Positions 16,226 to 25,101 of a DNA stretch of 64,000 nucleotides are shown one piece after another. The stretch is from the NCBI GenBank assembly GCA_964462525.1, contig CAYWWY010000003.1:1-64000 (forward strand), given 5' to 3'. The notes below the pieces were generated by a model. The model saw only the letters and a program-made list of their open reading frames with translations, was not told the DNA's origin and searched no databases. The stretch is from CAYWWY01 sp964462525 (GTDB lineage: Bacteria; Thermotogota; Thermotogae; MWEM01). The stretch's first letter is position 1. Each line of letters starts with the position of its first letter. Both the position numbers and the translations under genes were made by a program.

Positions 16226-18517
16226 ATGGCTCGACCAAAAAAGACCATTCTTCTTGTCGAGGACGACCCCGTCAGCGAGCGCCTGATAGTCGGGCTGATC
16301 GAAAAGATGGGGTATCGAGTGATTGCAACGCTTTCAACCGGTGAGGCAGCGGTAGAACAGGTGACGGCTTTGTCTCCCGATTTGATTCTGATGGATATCG
16401 GTTTGAAGGGAAAGATGGATGGGATTGAAGCGACTCAGAGAATTAAGGAACAGTATGACCGACCGGTTGTATACTTAACCGGTTCCGATGATGCGGGAAC
16501 CGTTCAGCGAGCGGTTGCCACCCATCCCTTTGGATACATCATGAAACCGATTCAAGAGGCAGCGCTGAAGAGTGCGATCGAATTGGCGCTCATCAAATCC
16601 GAGGGTGACCGCACACTTCGAGAGAACCAAACTTGGCTTTCTACGATCCTAAACAACATCCATGATGCGCTGATCTCCGTAGATCGGACCGGTCGGGTTT
16701 CTTTCATCAACCAATGGGGTTTGGAATCGCTACCCGTCCGTCTAAGCGCATGTATCGGACTTCCTTTTTGTCAAGTCCTACGGTTGTACCGCGAGGAAAC
16801 CCACATCGCTTATACCAATCGGCAGGGAGAACAACGGTATATCGATCTCCACCATTCTCCGCTTCTCTCTCCATCAGATTCTTCGTTCGAAGGGGTTTTA
16901 TGGATCTTACGGGACATTACCAATCAGGTCCTGGCACACCGAGCTCGGCTATTGGACGAAAGCCGTTTGGAAGCATTATACCAAATGACCCAGATGGTTG
17001 ACCAGCCTCGGACATCGATCGTTCAGTATGCCATAGAAGCAGGAGTGCGCCTCACGAAGAGCCAACTGGGTTTTATGGGCTTTATCGAGGATACCAATGA
17101 CTTGGGAGATCTTTTTGCTTTTTCCGAACCTTTTACTGATCCGGAGGCCGCCACAATTGATCCCATACAAATGGTTGATAAGATGCCCGTTTGGAAAGAA
17201 TCGGTTCAGAAAGGCCGCAATATCATCAAAAACCTCCCTTTTCCCTACGACCCCCCTTCTCAATCTGATGCCTGTTTTGTCATACACCGGTACATGGTTG
17301 TTCCTGTGTTTGATGGCACAACAATCAAAGCCATCGTCGGGGTAGCCAACAAAAATAACGAATACGACGATTCCGATGCGCGACAGATCACACTGCTCTT
17401 TGGAGAAATGATGCGTATTCTGGACAAAAAGCAAATGGAGGAAACAGAGGCGTACATAAGCATCCACGACGGCCTGACAAAGCTCTACAACCGAGCCTAC
17501 TTCGAAGAGGAGATGAATCGGTTTTCATCCGGACGGCAGAATCCGGTTGGGTTGATCATCTGCGATATGGAAGATCTTCAAATGGTCAACGAAGCCTACG
17601 GACACGCCTATGGCGATCAATTGCTCGTTCAAGCCTCTTTGCTACTGAGTCGGGCCTTTCGAAAAGGAGATCTGATTGCCCGGATCGGGGGAGGCAGATT
17701 TGCGGTTTTGGTTCCCAAAACAACGGAAGAAGCCATTCGAAAGGCCTGTGATCGATTTCGGGCCCGTTTGGACCAACGCAATCAAAAACACCCGGACATG
17801 CCCCTTCATGTTTCCATTAACTATATCATTCGTCACATGGATCCATCGCGTGACGGACCGAATCGGCCCATCGAAGACCATAGAATCGGGCCCGACCTGT
17901 TGGAAAAAAGTCGGAATATAGAAAGTCGGCTCACCCAAACGCTTTGCGCTATTTTGGAGGAACAGGGATTGTTCCCCCGACTCTATAAAGAGGTATTGGA
18001 GAAATGGACCATGGATCTGGCGAAAGCGCTTTCTCTTCCCGAACAAATTCAACGAGCGTTGCCCAAATTCTGTTGGGTTCATGACATCGGAAAGATTGGC
18101 GTCCCAGATCGGATTTTGTTGAAACCGACCCATTTGACAGACCGAGAATACCGCAAGTTGATGGATCACTGCATCATCGGTCAGAAAATTGCTCTGTGCG
18201 CGCCCGATCTGATCCCGTTGGCTGGTTGGATTCTGCACCATCACGAATGGTGGAATGGCAAAGGATTTCCAGACGGAATCCACGGTAAGGAGATTCCACT
18301 GGCCTGTCGAATCCTGTCGGTAGTGAGTTCTTATGTTGAACGAATCTACCCTTGGCAACACAAGAAACCGGGAAAGTGGTATGAAGCGTTCGAACAGATC
18401 CAAAGCCTATCTGGATCGCAATTTGAACCCCGGATTGTTGAGACCTTCCTTCATATGATCCGTTCCCATTCCAAATTCCATCGGATTCCTGAAGATCTGT
18501 CAAAAGAAGATCTGTGA
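16226..18517 (+). CDS. Response regulator with PAS, GAF, degenerate GGDEF and altered HD domain
   Basis: 763 residues, cytoplasmic. Receiver domain 1-125 with acidic pocket D13/D14, phospho-acceptor D57, T85 and K107, all intact. A PAS-like domain (about 135-245) and a GAF domain (about 250-410) follow. The GGDEF domain (about 415-560) keeps HDGLTKLYNRAYFEE, but the active-site loop reads GGGRF (488-492), so diguanylate cyclase activity is not expected. The HD domain (about 590-740) keeps H619-D620 in HDIGKIGVPD, H648 and H671-H673, and has GFPDG for GYPDG, but the usual Asp-containing helix is SSYVE (about 701-705). It may bind c-di-GMP or have weakened phosphodiesterase activity. AAGGGGGTGAG precedes the ATG. 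No partner kinase is adjacent. Confidence 0.88.
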   Translation: MARPKKTILLVEDDPVSERLIVGLIEKMGYRVIATLSTGEAAVEQVTALSPDLILMDIGLKGKMDGIEATQRIKEQYDRPVVYLTGSDDAGTVQRAVATHPFGYIMKPIQEAALKSAIELALIKSEGDRTLRENQTWLSTILNNIHDALISVDRTGRVSFINQWGLESLPVRLSACIGLPFCQVLRLYREETHIAYTNRQGEQRYIDLHHSPLLSPSDSSFEGVLWILRDITNQVLAHRARLLDESRLEALYQMTQMVDQPRTSIVQYAIEAGVRLTKSQLGFMGFIEDTNDLGDLFAFSEPFTDPEAATIDPIQMVDKMPVWKESVQKGRNIIKNLPFPYDPPSQSDACFVIHRYMVVPVFDGTTIKAIVGVANKNNEYDDSDARQITLLFGEMMRILDKKQMEETEAYISIHDGLTKLYNRAYFEEEMNRFSSGRQNPVGLIICDMEDLQMVNEAYGHAYGDQLLVQASLLLSRAFRKGDLIARIGGGRFAVLVPKTTEEAIRKACDRFRARLDQRNQKHPDMPLHVSINYIIRHMDPSRDGPNRPIEDHRIGPDLLEKSRNIESRLTQTLCAILEEQGLFPRLYKEVLEKWTMDLAKALSLPEQIQRALPKFCWVHDIGKIGVPDRILLKPTHLTDREYRKLMDHCIIGQKIALCAPDLIPLAGWILHHHEWWNGKGFPDGIHGKEIPLACRILSVVSSYVERIYPWQHKKPGKWYEAFEQIQSLSGSQFEPRIVETFLHMIRSHSKFHRIPEDLSKEDL

Positions 18518-18548
18518 TTCCCGTCTTCTTCCCACTCGGCCATCCAAA

Positions 18549-18603
18549 TTTTACCAAATGGTCAAATAGTTGCCCTTGACTTTTTTTTACCACATGGTAA
18601 AAT
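18549..18603 (+). promoter_or_regulatory. Promoter with two palindromic operator copies upstream of the radical SAM gene
   Basis: TTGACT (18576-18581) and TAAAAT (18598-18603) are 16 bases apart. A perfect palindrome TTTTACCA-CA-TGGTAAAA (18585-18602) fills the spacer and -10 region. A near copy, TTTTACCA-AA-TGGTCAAA (18549-18566), lies upstream of the -35 box; the centres are 36 bases apart. The placement fits a repressor dimer blocking RNA polymerase, with a second site for cooperative binding. No regulator gene is next to it. The rest of 18518-18657 shows no other element. Confidence 0.78.
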
Positions 18604-18657
18604 TAGAATGGAGGTTGTTCCGCCTTTTTTTGATCCGAGAGTATGGGAGGGAGTACG

Positions 18658-20229
18658 ATGGGTATTGGCAAAGCAATCAAAGACAAAGCTACGAATGTAA
18701 TGGTTGGAACGCTGATCGATCAAGCTGTAAAGTTTGTTCAGAAGGATCCACAAAATAACTTTGATAAACTTTGTGATAGTTTGTTAAAGATTGAAAAGAT
18801 TTTTCCCAAATCCAATGGGAGTTTCGGGAAGTTTGTCCGATGGACCAACGGAAATCCCGGCAGCAAACAGTGGTTCATAGAGCTCCTGTCCAGAAACGAA
18901 GAGCAGGTTCGGGTTTTTATCCGCAACATGTTTGTCAATGTTAGCCTAGGCTGGATGCAAACCAACCCGGAAGTCGAAGCCAATCATGGGCTTACGGCTC
19001 CGTATACGATCTTGATAAGCCCGACTATGCGCTGCAACCTTCGCTGTCGAGGTTGTTATGCGGATGATTATTCCATGAATGATGACCTCCCTATGCCAAT
19101 TGTCAACCGAATTATCCACGAAGCCAAAGAATTGGGCACACACTTTTTCACCATTTTGGGTGGAGAGCCTTTTGTTCGGTTTCCCGAATTATACGAGATA
19201 TTCAAAGAACACTCGGACTGTCTGTTTCAGGTTTTCACCAACGGAACCCTAATCACCGAACAAGTAGCCGATCAATTGGCGGAGCTAAAGAATGTGGTGG
19301 TGGCATTCAGCGTAAACGGAGACGAATCAGAAACGGAATACATGAGAGGTCCTGGCGTATATCAGAAGGTCTTGGCGGGAATGGAACGCATGAAGGAAAG
19401 AAATCTTCTCTTCGGAATGTCATTGGTCCTGACTCGCCATAACTTCCATGTGATGACCGATCCGGAATTCTATCTGAAATGGAGAGACCGAGGGGTTGTG
19501 TACGCGTGGAACTTCCTGTTCATGCCTGTTGGAAAAAATCCGGACCTAAGTCTTATGCCCACGCCCCAACAGCGATACGAGTACGGGGAGTTTATCCAGA
19601 AATTCCGCACCCAAGAACCGGTCTATATCATGGACTTTTGGGCCGATGCACCTTTTGTGCATGGGTGCATTGCAGGCGGCAGACGGTATATTCATATCAA
19701 TTCGAAAGGCGATGTGGAGCCATGTATCTTTGTCCACTTTGCTACCGACAACATCAAAGAAAAACCTTTGGTGGAAGCGTTGAAGTCTTCGTTCATGGCC
19801 GATATCCGAATGCATCAACCCCATACCGACAACCTGCTTCGCCCCTGTATGATTATCGATAATCCGTCGGTACTTCGTACGATTGTGGAACGCAACCAGG
19901 CAAAACCCACTTCTCCCGGGGCAGATGCAGTTGTTACAGAACTGGCCGAAGCATTGGATGAATACGCGCAAACCGCTGCAGATTACCTAGATCCGATCTG
20001 GAAGAGAGATTGGGAACCCAATATTCAGAACATGAAAGATCGGAAAGCATCGTATGGAGAAGGGAAAGATCGGATCCAATATCGGCTGGATCGCGAAACC
20101 TTCCTACGCAATTTGGATGAGTTGCGGAGGAATGATCCCAAGATGGCAGAAACGCTTCTATCCTTGGCAGAATTGGCTCAAAAGGAGTATGGAGAAATCA
20201 GCGAGCGCCAACCGGTGATTGTCGAGTAA
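18658..20229 (+). CDS. Radical SAM protein with SPASM-like C-terminal region
   Basis: 523 residues from the ATG at 18658 (GGGAGGGAG upstream; an in-frame start at 18643 lacks this site). About 110 residues of N-terminal helical sequence precede the radical SAM core. The 4Fe-4S motif is CNLRCRGC (CxxxCxxC) and the SAM-binding GGEP motif is in TILGGEPFVRF. A later segment HGCIAGGRRYIHINSKGDVE followed by PCIFVH is the SPASM/twitch type with extra cysteines, and a further Cys is in LLRPCMIID. I recall similar proteins, function mostly unnamed, in Clostridia and Thermotogota; some radical SAM proteins of that range are candidates for joining fatty-acyl chains into membrane-spanning lipids. That link is an inference. 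The promoter carries two operator-like palindromes, and a terminator follows, so it is a single-gene unit. Confidence 0.85.
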   Translation: MGIGKAIKDKATNVMVGTLIDQAVKFVQKDPQNNFDKLCDSLLKIEKIFPKSNGSFGKFVRWTNGNPGSKQWFIELLSRNEEQVRVFIRNMFVNVSLGWMQTNPEVEANHGLTAPYTILISPTMRCNLRCRGCYADDYSMNDDLPMPIVNRIIHEAKELGTHFFTILGGEPFVRFPELYEIFKEHSDCLFQVFTNGTLITEQVADQLAELKNVVVAFSVNGDESETEYMRGPGVYQKVLAGMERMKERNLLFGMSLVLTRHNFHVMTDPEFYLKWRDRGVVYAWNFLFMPVGKNPDLSLMPTPQQRYEYGEFIQKFRTQEPVYIMDFWADAPFVHGCIAGGRRYIHINSKGDVEPCIFVHFATDNIKEKPLVEALKSSFMADIRMHQPHTDNLLRPCMIIDNPSVLRTIVERNQAKPTSPGADAVVTELAEALDEYAQTAADYLDPIWKRDWEPNIQNMKDRKASYGEGKDRIQYRLDRETFLRNLDELRRNDPKMAETLLSLAELAQKEYGEISERQPVIVE

Positions 20230-20258
20230 ACTCCTTAACGATGCGTTTGGAGTTCATA

Positions 20259-20286
20259 AGGACACATCCATGATGTGTCCTTTTTT
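20259..20286 (+). terminator. Terminator of the radical SAM gene
   Basis: Hairpin with arms AGGACACATC and GATGTGTCCT and a short loop, followed by six T. Confidence 0.9.
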
Positions 20287-20327
20287 GAATCGGGACATCT
20301 GTAGAATTTCGCCTTTTCTGATATTTA

Positions 20328-20336
20328 TGATATAAT
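20328..20336 (+). promoter_or_regulatory. Extended -10 promoter of yajC-secD-secF
   Basis: TGA-TATAAT with no clear -35 box. It is placed about 45 bases before the yajC start, downstream of the preceding terminator. Confidence 0.6.
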
Positions 20337-20382
20337 TCAGGCTGGTTCAAGTACGAAAAAATCAAAGTGAGGTGGTTATTGA

Positions 20383-20766
20383 ATGGATTTCTTATTGCGC
20401 GCCTTTGCGCCGCCCGATGGAACACCCGTTGCTCCGGAAGCGGTTCCGGGTGATGCGGGAGCTGGTGCAGGCGGTTTCTCCGGCCTGATCATCTGGCTGG
20501 TGGTGCTTGTTGGGATGTTTTATTTTCTGATCATCATGCCCCAAAGAAGACGAGACAAGCAGTTTAAGAGCATGATGTCCACACTCAAGGTGGGAGACAA
20601 AATTGTCACGATCGGCGGGATCATTGGCAGGGTTACTTCTCTAAACGAACAAACGGTGGAGATCACAGTGGCCAATTCTTCGAAACTGGAAATCACCCGA
20701 CGATCCGTCGCGTCTATTCTGGGAAAGACTTCGAAAGATCCAAATGAAGCGATCGAACGGAAATAA
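20383..20766 (+). CDS. yajC: Preprotein translocase subunit YajC
   Basis: 127 residues. One membrane segment (about 33-52, LIIWLVVLVGMFYFLIIMPQ) is followed by the conserved PQRRRDKQFKSMMSTLKVGD and GGIIGRVTSLNEQTVEI. YajC associates with SecDF and SecYEG. The N-terminal 30 residues, rich in Ala, Gly and Pro, are longer than usual. AGGTGG lies before the ATG. It is first in a yajC-secD-secF operon. Confidence 0.93.
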   Translation: MDFLLRAFAPPDGTPVAPEAVPGDAGAGAGGFSGLIIWLVVLVGMFYFLIIMPQRRRDKQFKSMMSTLKVGDKIVTIGGIIGRVTSLNEQTVEITVANSSKLEITRRSVASILGKTSKDPNEAIERK

Positions 20767-20807
20767 AACCACATCGTAGATTCGATTCAATTTGAGAGGA
20801 GGATATC

Positions 20808-22214
20808 ATGAAAGCAGATCGGATTCGCCTGGCTTTTGTGATACTTATCATTGGTGCGGCTCTTCTGGCATTGTTTTGGCCAGATGCAAGCAAAACGTAT
20901 GATAACTGGGTAGAAGGATTGTTCGGAAACATCCGATTGGGTTTGGATATCCGTGGCGGTTCCCGGTTGGATTACTCGTTGAGCGTTCCGGCTGACGCAA
21001 CAAAACCCATTGATGAGATCGCAAATGAAGTCGTCGTTGTCGTTCGCCAGCGATTGGATGCCGCAGGCTATACGGAAGCCGGTATCACTCGAGTTGGCGT
21101 TGGGGCTCTATCCCGAATTCGAGTTGAAATCCCCGGAGTCGACGATCCATCGGTGGCTGAACGCTTAGTCGGTCGCCAAGGAACCTTGTATTTTGGAGAG
21201 ATTTTGGAAACGGAACAATCGGAGACCCAACCCCGGCCTAAGGTAGGGATTCAATATCGCGATGCGATATGGCTTCGTTCCAAGGATTTTGCCGGACCGG
21301 CCACAACGTGGTATTTGATTCTTCCCTATGTTCGAATTGGCTCCCAACGCGTTTATCTGGACGGTTCAAAAGTAACGGACGCGCGCGCGGAAGTCGATAC
21401 GCAGCGCGGAGGATTCAAAATCAATCTCGCCTTCGATAGGGAAGGAACGGAAATGTTCGCTCGAATCACCGCGAACTTTGTCCAGCAGCAGCTTCCCATA
21501 ATCTTGGATGATTTGGTTTTGGTGGCGCCCGTTGTTCAAAATGCGATCCGAGAAGGACGAGCTGAGATTTCGGGTCGGTTTACCGGACAGGAATCGATGG
21601 AATTGGCCGCTCTGATCCGAAGCGGAAATCTGCCCGCTGAATTGATTAAAGAAGAAGAACGGACCTTAGGACCCACCTTGGGTATGGATATCGTCACCGC
21701 CAGTTTGATCGCTGGTCTGTTCGGACTGATTATCGTGTTGGTCTATATGGTCGTCTATTACCGGATCATGGGTTTGATTGCCGATATCGCCCTGGTCTAT
21801 AATACCTTCCTGCTTCTCGGTGTAATGTCCGCTGGCCAGTTTATTCTGACGCTGCCCGGAATCGCGGGGATCATCCTTACGATCGGCACAACGGTGGACG
21901 GGAATATTATCGTGTTCGAACGGATTCGAGAAGAAATGCGGAGCGGAAAGACAACCTTGAACGCCATCACAGGCGGCTATGCCAAAGCATTTTCAACCAT
22001 CTTGGATTCCAACATCACCACGATCTTGGCCGCTTTTGTCCTCTTTTACATGGGGACCGGACCCATCAAAGGGTTTGCCAACACGCTCATCATCGGCGTT
22101 GTGGGAAGCATGTTCGTGACATTGGTTGTTTCCCGGCTCTTGCTAAACGCATTCCATCACAAAATTGAGCATGGCTTTTATGCTAAAGTCGAAACAAAGG
22201 CGGGTGGTCAGTAA
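20808..22214 (+). CDS. secD: Protein translocase subunit SecD
   Basis: 468 residues. One N-terminal membrane segment, then the LGLDIRGGSRLDYSL motif (the D1 LDLRGG region), a large extracytoplasmic P1 domain, and a block of five membrane segments near the C-terminus with the RND-type TIGTTVDGNIIVFERIREE motif. SecD and SecF use the proton or sodium gradient to help pull exported proteins outward. A strong GAGAGGAGG lies before the ATG. The last base of the stop codon is the first base of the secF start (TAATG). Confidence 0.95.
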   Translation: MKADRIRLAFVILIIGAALLALFWPDASKTYDNWVEGLFGNIRLGLDIRGGSRLDYSLSVPADATKPIDEIANEVVVVVRQRLDAAGYTEAGITRVGVGALSRIRVEIPGVDDPSVAERLVGRQGTLYFGEILETEQSETQPRPKVGIQYRDAIWLRSKDFAGPATTWYLILPYVRIGSQRVYLDGSKVTDARAEVDTQRGGFKINLAFDREGTEMFARITANFVQQQLPIILDDLVLVAPVVQNAIREGRAEISGRFTGQESMELAALIRSGNLPAELIKEEERTLGPTLGMDIVTASLIAGLFGLIIVLVYMVVYYRIMGLIADIALVYNTFLLLGVMSAGQFILTLPGIAGIILTIGTTVDGNIIVFERIREEMRSGKTTLNAITGGYAKAFSTILDSNITTILAAFVLFYMGTGPIKGFANTLIIGVVGSMFVTLVVSRLLLNAFHHKIEHGFYAKVETKAGGQ

Positions 22215-23098
22215 TGTATCGCCTGAGAACAATCGATTTTGTCGGCAAACGACGGTATTTTTTGATTCTTTCCATCATCTTGGTCCTGATCTCCCTTTTT
22301 TCCATCGGCGTCCGAGGATTCAATTTTGGAGTCGATTTTGCGGGGGGGACAGAGATTACGCTTGTGGCTAGTGAAAGCATGGATGTCAGCGAAGTACGGT
22401 CGACGCTTTCCGCCATCAATTCCGAATACGAAACAGCGAAAATCTTGAAGCTGTTCCCGATGACGGGCCAAGAAGTGGTCGTTGAGCGGTTTTCTGTTAC
22501 CATCCCTCGATTCATGGCTGGGGACGAAAAAGACCTGCTGATTTCCCAGCTCGCCGGATTCGGCGTCGACTCTTTTGACACAGTCAGCGGACTCTCGGCT
22601 ACAGAACTGCGGGATCGTTCCCTTTGGGCGGTATTGGTCACCATCATCATCATTCTGGTCTATATCGCCATTCGGTTTCAAATCGCTTTTGGTTTGGGTG
22701 CGATCTTATCATTGGCCCACGATGGAATCATCACCATGGGGATCTTCTCTCTGTTTCAGATTCCCTTTGACATCTCGGTGATCGCGGCGCTTCTGACCCT
22801 TTTGGGGTATTCGCTCAATGATACCATCGTTGTGTACGATCGAATCCGCGAGAATATGAAGAAATTCCAGCATTCTCAGATTGCAAAAACCATAAACACT
22901 AGCATTAATGATGTTTTGAATCGTACGATCAACACTTCGTTGACCACCTTTATCGTGGTTTTTATGCTCCTGCTTTTTGGAGGATCGGGCCTTCAGCCAT
23001 TCGCGTTCGCTTTGACCATCGGAGTCATTATCGGGACCTATTCCTCCATCTACGTTGCGAGCCCTGTTTTGATCGGGTTTTTGAAATCGAGACGGTAA
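22214..23098 (+). CDS. secF: Protein translocase subunit SecF
   Basis: 294 residues with six predicted membrane segments. Characteristic stretches are FNFGVDFAGGTEI, LGYSLNDTIVVYDRIREN and NTSINDVLNRTINTSLTT. It pairs with SecD. Translation is coupled to secD by the TAATG overlap. A terminator follows directly. Confidence 0.95.
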   Translation: MYRLRTIDFVGKRRYFLILSIILVLISLFSIGVRGFNFGVDFAGGTEITLVASESMDVSEVRSTLSAINSEYETAKILKLFPMTGQEVVVERFSVTIPRFMAGDEKDLLISQLAGFGVDSFDTVSGLSATELRDRSLWAVLVTIIIILVYIAIRFQIAFGLGAILSLAHDGIITMGIFSLFQIPFDISVIAALLTLLGYSLNDTIVVYDRIRENMKKFQHSQIAKTINTSINDVLNRTINTSLTTFIVVFMLLLFGGSGLQPFAFALTIGVIIGTYSSIYVASPVLIGFLKSRR

Positions 23099-23112
23099 CC
23101 AATCAGATTAAA

Positions 23113-23143
23113 CAAAGGCGACGATCCCGTCGCCTTTGTTTTC
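23113..23143 (+). terminator. Terminator of the secDF operon
   Basis: Perfect 11-base-pair hairpin CAAAGGCGACG / CGTCGCCTTTG with loop ATCC, followed by TTTTC. Confidence 0.85.
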
Positions 23144-23164
23144 TATTGCAAAGGAGGTAAGACG

Positions 23165-24556
23165 ATGATCAACGCAGTCGATCAATGGATTGACAACCAT
23201 CTCCCCGAACTCACAAAAGCCATTTCTGAGAGCATTCAAATCCGATCCGTACAAGAACCCACAAAAGAAGGGGCACCTTTCGGCGATGGCCCCAAACAGG
23301 CCTTGGAGCACGCTTTGGCTCTCGGCAACCAGTTTGGCTTTGAAACAAAAAACGTCGATAACTACGCAGGCCATATCCAATTTGGCAGGGAAGGAACCCT
23401 TTTTGGTGTGTTGGGCCATCTGGATGTCGTGCCCGAAGGCGATGGCTGGGATATTGAACCGTATTCGGGTATTGTCAAAGATGGGTACATCTGGGGCCGA
23501 GGCAGCATCGACAACAAAGGGCCTTGCATGGGTGCGCTTTTTGCTTTGGCAGCCTTGAAAGAGACCGGATTTCATCCCAAACACCGCTTACGGATTATCC
23601 TGGGCACCAATGAAGAGTCTGGATGGGAGTGCGTCCGTCATTACTTTTCGAAAGAAGAACCCCCTGCCGAGGGTGTTACACCGGATGCGGCATTCCCCAT
23701 GGCCAACGCAGAAAAAGGGATTGTCAACTATGCGTTCCACAAAACCGTACAACCGGAACCAAAAGATGCTGAAGTGCGCATTCTCTCGATGAAGGGGGGA
23801 GATGCCCCAAACATGGTGGCTGCGACCTTCCAATGCGCCATAGAGGCAATCAACCCTGAAAAGGTTCTGGATGCTTTTCAGGGATTCTATGCGAAAAACC
23901 CAACACGGATGAGTTGTGTCCAGGAGGGAAACAAGCTCCATTTTGTATTCCGCGGAAAGTCCGCCCACGGTTCGACTCCAGAAGAGGGAATCAACGCGGT
24001 CTCTGCGGGTCTGGATTTCTTGGGGTCTCTCCCTTTAAGTCCGCAATGGGCCGAAATTATCGGGCATCTCAACCAAAAGCTCGGATATGATTTCTATGGC
24101 CTGTCGCTTGGCATCTCGGGAGCTGACCACACCAGTGGTTGTTTGACTTGCAATTTGGGCGTTATATCCCTTGAAGGCAATGAACTCAAGGTGATCATCA
24201 ACATCCGCCACCCAATTTTCTTCTCGTTGGAAATGCTGACCAAACAGATCACCGAAGCGATGAAAGCCTTTGAAGTGGCCCAGGGAAAGGCGCAAAAGCC
24301 CCTATTTGTCTCTCCCGATAGTTCATTGATCCAATCGCTTCAAAAGATTTATCATGAAGTCACCGGATTGGACCCGACTCCGTATTCCATGGGCGGAGGC
24401 ACTTATGCCCGCGCAATCCCATACGGTGTGGCTTTTGGGTCTTTGTTCCCCGATGATCTTGGTTTGGCCCACCAGCCCAATGAACGCGCGAAGATCGAGT
24501 CCTTGGTGAAAATGGTCAAGATCTATGCCCGGTTGTATATGATTTGGTTGTCCTGA
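23165..24556 (+). CDS. pepV: PepV-type M20 dipeptidase
   Basis: 463 residues, the usual length for PepV (M20A). Metal-site motifs are GHLDVVP (first His and its Asp), GRGSIDNKGP (bridging Asp), GTNEESGW (Glu-Glu) and FPMANAEKG, with the last His in LAHQPNE. The lid domain lies between about 180 and 380. It splits dipeptides with broad specificity in the cytoplasm and fits with peptide fermentation, as does the exported subtilase. AAAGGAGGT stands before the ATG. It may be expressed by read-through of the terminator or from a promoter that I could not identify in the short gap. Confidence 0.92.
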   Translation: MINAVDQWIDNHLPELTKAISESIQIRSVQEPTKEGAPFGDGPKQALEHALALGNQFGFETKNVDNYAGHIQFGREGTLFGVLGHLDVVPEGDGWDIEPYSGIVKDGYIWGRGSIDNKGPCMGALFALAALKETGFHPKHRLRIILGTNEESGWECVRHYFSKEEPPAEGVTPDAAFPMANAEKGIVNYAFHKTVQPEPKDAEVRILSMKGGDAPNMVAATFQCAIEAINPEKVLDAFQGFYAKNPTRMSCVQEGNKLHFVFRGKSAHGSTPEEGINAVSAGLDFLGSLPLSPQWAEIIGHLNQKLGYDFYGLSLGISGADHTSGCLTCNLGVISLEGNELKVIINIRHPIFFSLEMLTKQITEAMKAFEVAQGKAQKPLFVSPDSSLIQSLQKIYHEVTGLDPTPYSMGGGTYARAIPYGVAFGSLFPDDLGLAHQPNERAKIESLVKMVKIYARLYMIWLS

Positions 24557-24571
24557 CTTGACAGAACCATG

Positions 24572-24595
24572 AAAAAAGCGGTCATACGACCGCTC
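24572..24595 (-). terminator. Terminator at the end of the ribosomal protein operon
   Basis: On the minus strand the hairpin AGCGGTC / GACCGCT (loop GTAT) is followed by TTTTTT. It lies about 120 bases beyond the rplQ stop; 24600-24714 shows no other feature. On the plus strand the hairpin lacks a T-tract, so it may slow pepV transcripts only weakly. Confidence 0.82.
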
Positions 24596-24714
24596 TAATG
24601 TGGGGGGTAAACATTATCTTTATGGGGATAGGGGATTATGTTTTTCTACAGTTTAGACTCCTACTCCAGAAAAAAGTTCATTCCCTTACCCCCTTCATTT
24701 TTCTACACCAACCG

Positions 24715-25074
24715 TCAAGATTCCTTTACAAGCTGAATTACCGCCATTTCCGAGGCATCTCCTCTACGGGCGCCCATCTTGACAATTCGGGTGTATCCTC
24801 CGGGGCGATTGGCATATTCTTTGGCGATTTCATCAACCACTTTATTGGTAAGCTTGCGGTCCTGGAGATGAGCAAAGAGATATCTCCTGCAGCTGAGGTC
24901 TCCCCGCTTTCCTTTGGTGATCAGTTTTTCCACGTAAGGCCGGACCGCCTTGGCTTTATCTACCGTTGTAACAATGGTTCCATGCTCAAACAGATCCTTT
25001 GCCAAGTTTTTCATCAAGGCTCTTCGGTGATCTGATGCTCTTCCCAGTTTTTTTTGTGCATTTCGATGGCGCAT
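24715..25074 (-). CDS. rplQ: Ribosomal protein L17
   Basis: 119 residues, normal length. The start MRHRNAQKKLGRASDHRRAL and ANRPGGYTRIVKMGARRGDA are highly conserved L17 segments. L17 sits near the peptide exit on the large subunit. Last gene of the ribosomal operon, 27 bases after rpoA; an intrinsic terminator lies about 120 bases downstream. Confidence 0.97.
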   Translation of the reverse strand: MRHRNAQKKLGRASDHRRALMKNLAKDLFEHGTIVTTVDKAKAVRPYVEKLITKGKRGDLSCRRYLFAHLQDRKLTNKVVDEIAKEYANRPGGYTRIVKMGARRGDASEMAVIQLVKES

Positions 25075-25101
25075 CTTGTGTACTCCTCCTTCGGTGCTTT
25101 C

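Noticed and set aside
18518..18548. Terminator after the response regulator gene
   Set aside because: The repeated AAGATCTGT segments do not form a GC-rich hairpin with a T-run; no terminator could be supported.
24596..24714. Possible small gene or RNA between the operon terminator and rplQ
   Set aside because: No ribosome site with an open frame, no stable conserved RNA shape that I recognise; treated as the 3' untranslated region of the ribosomal operon.
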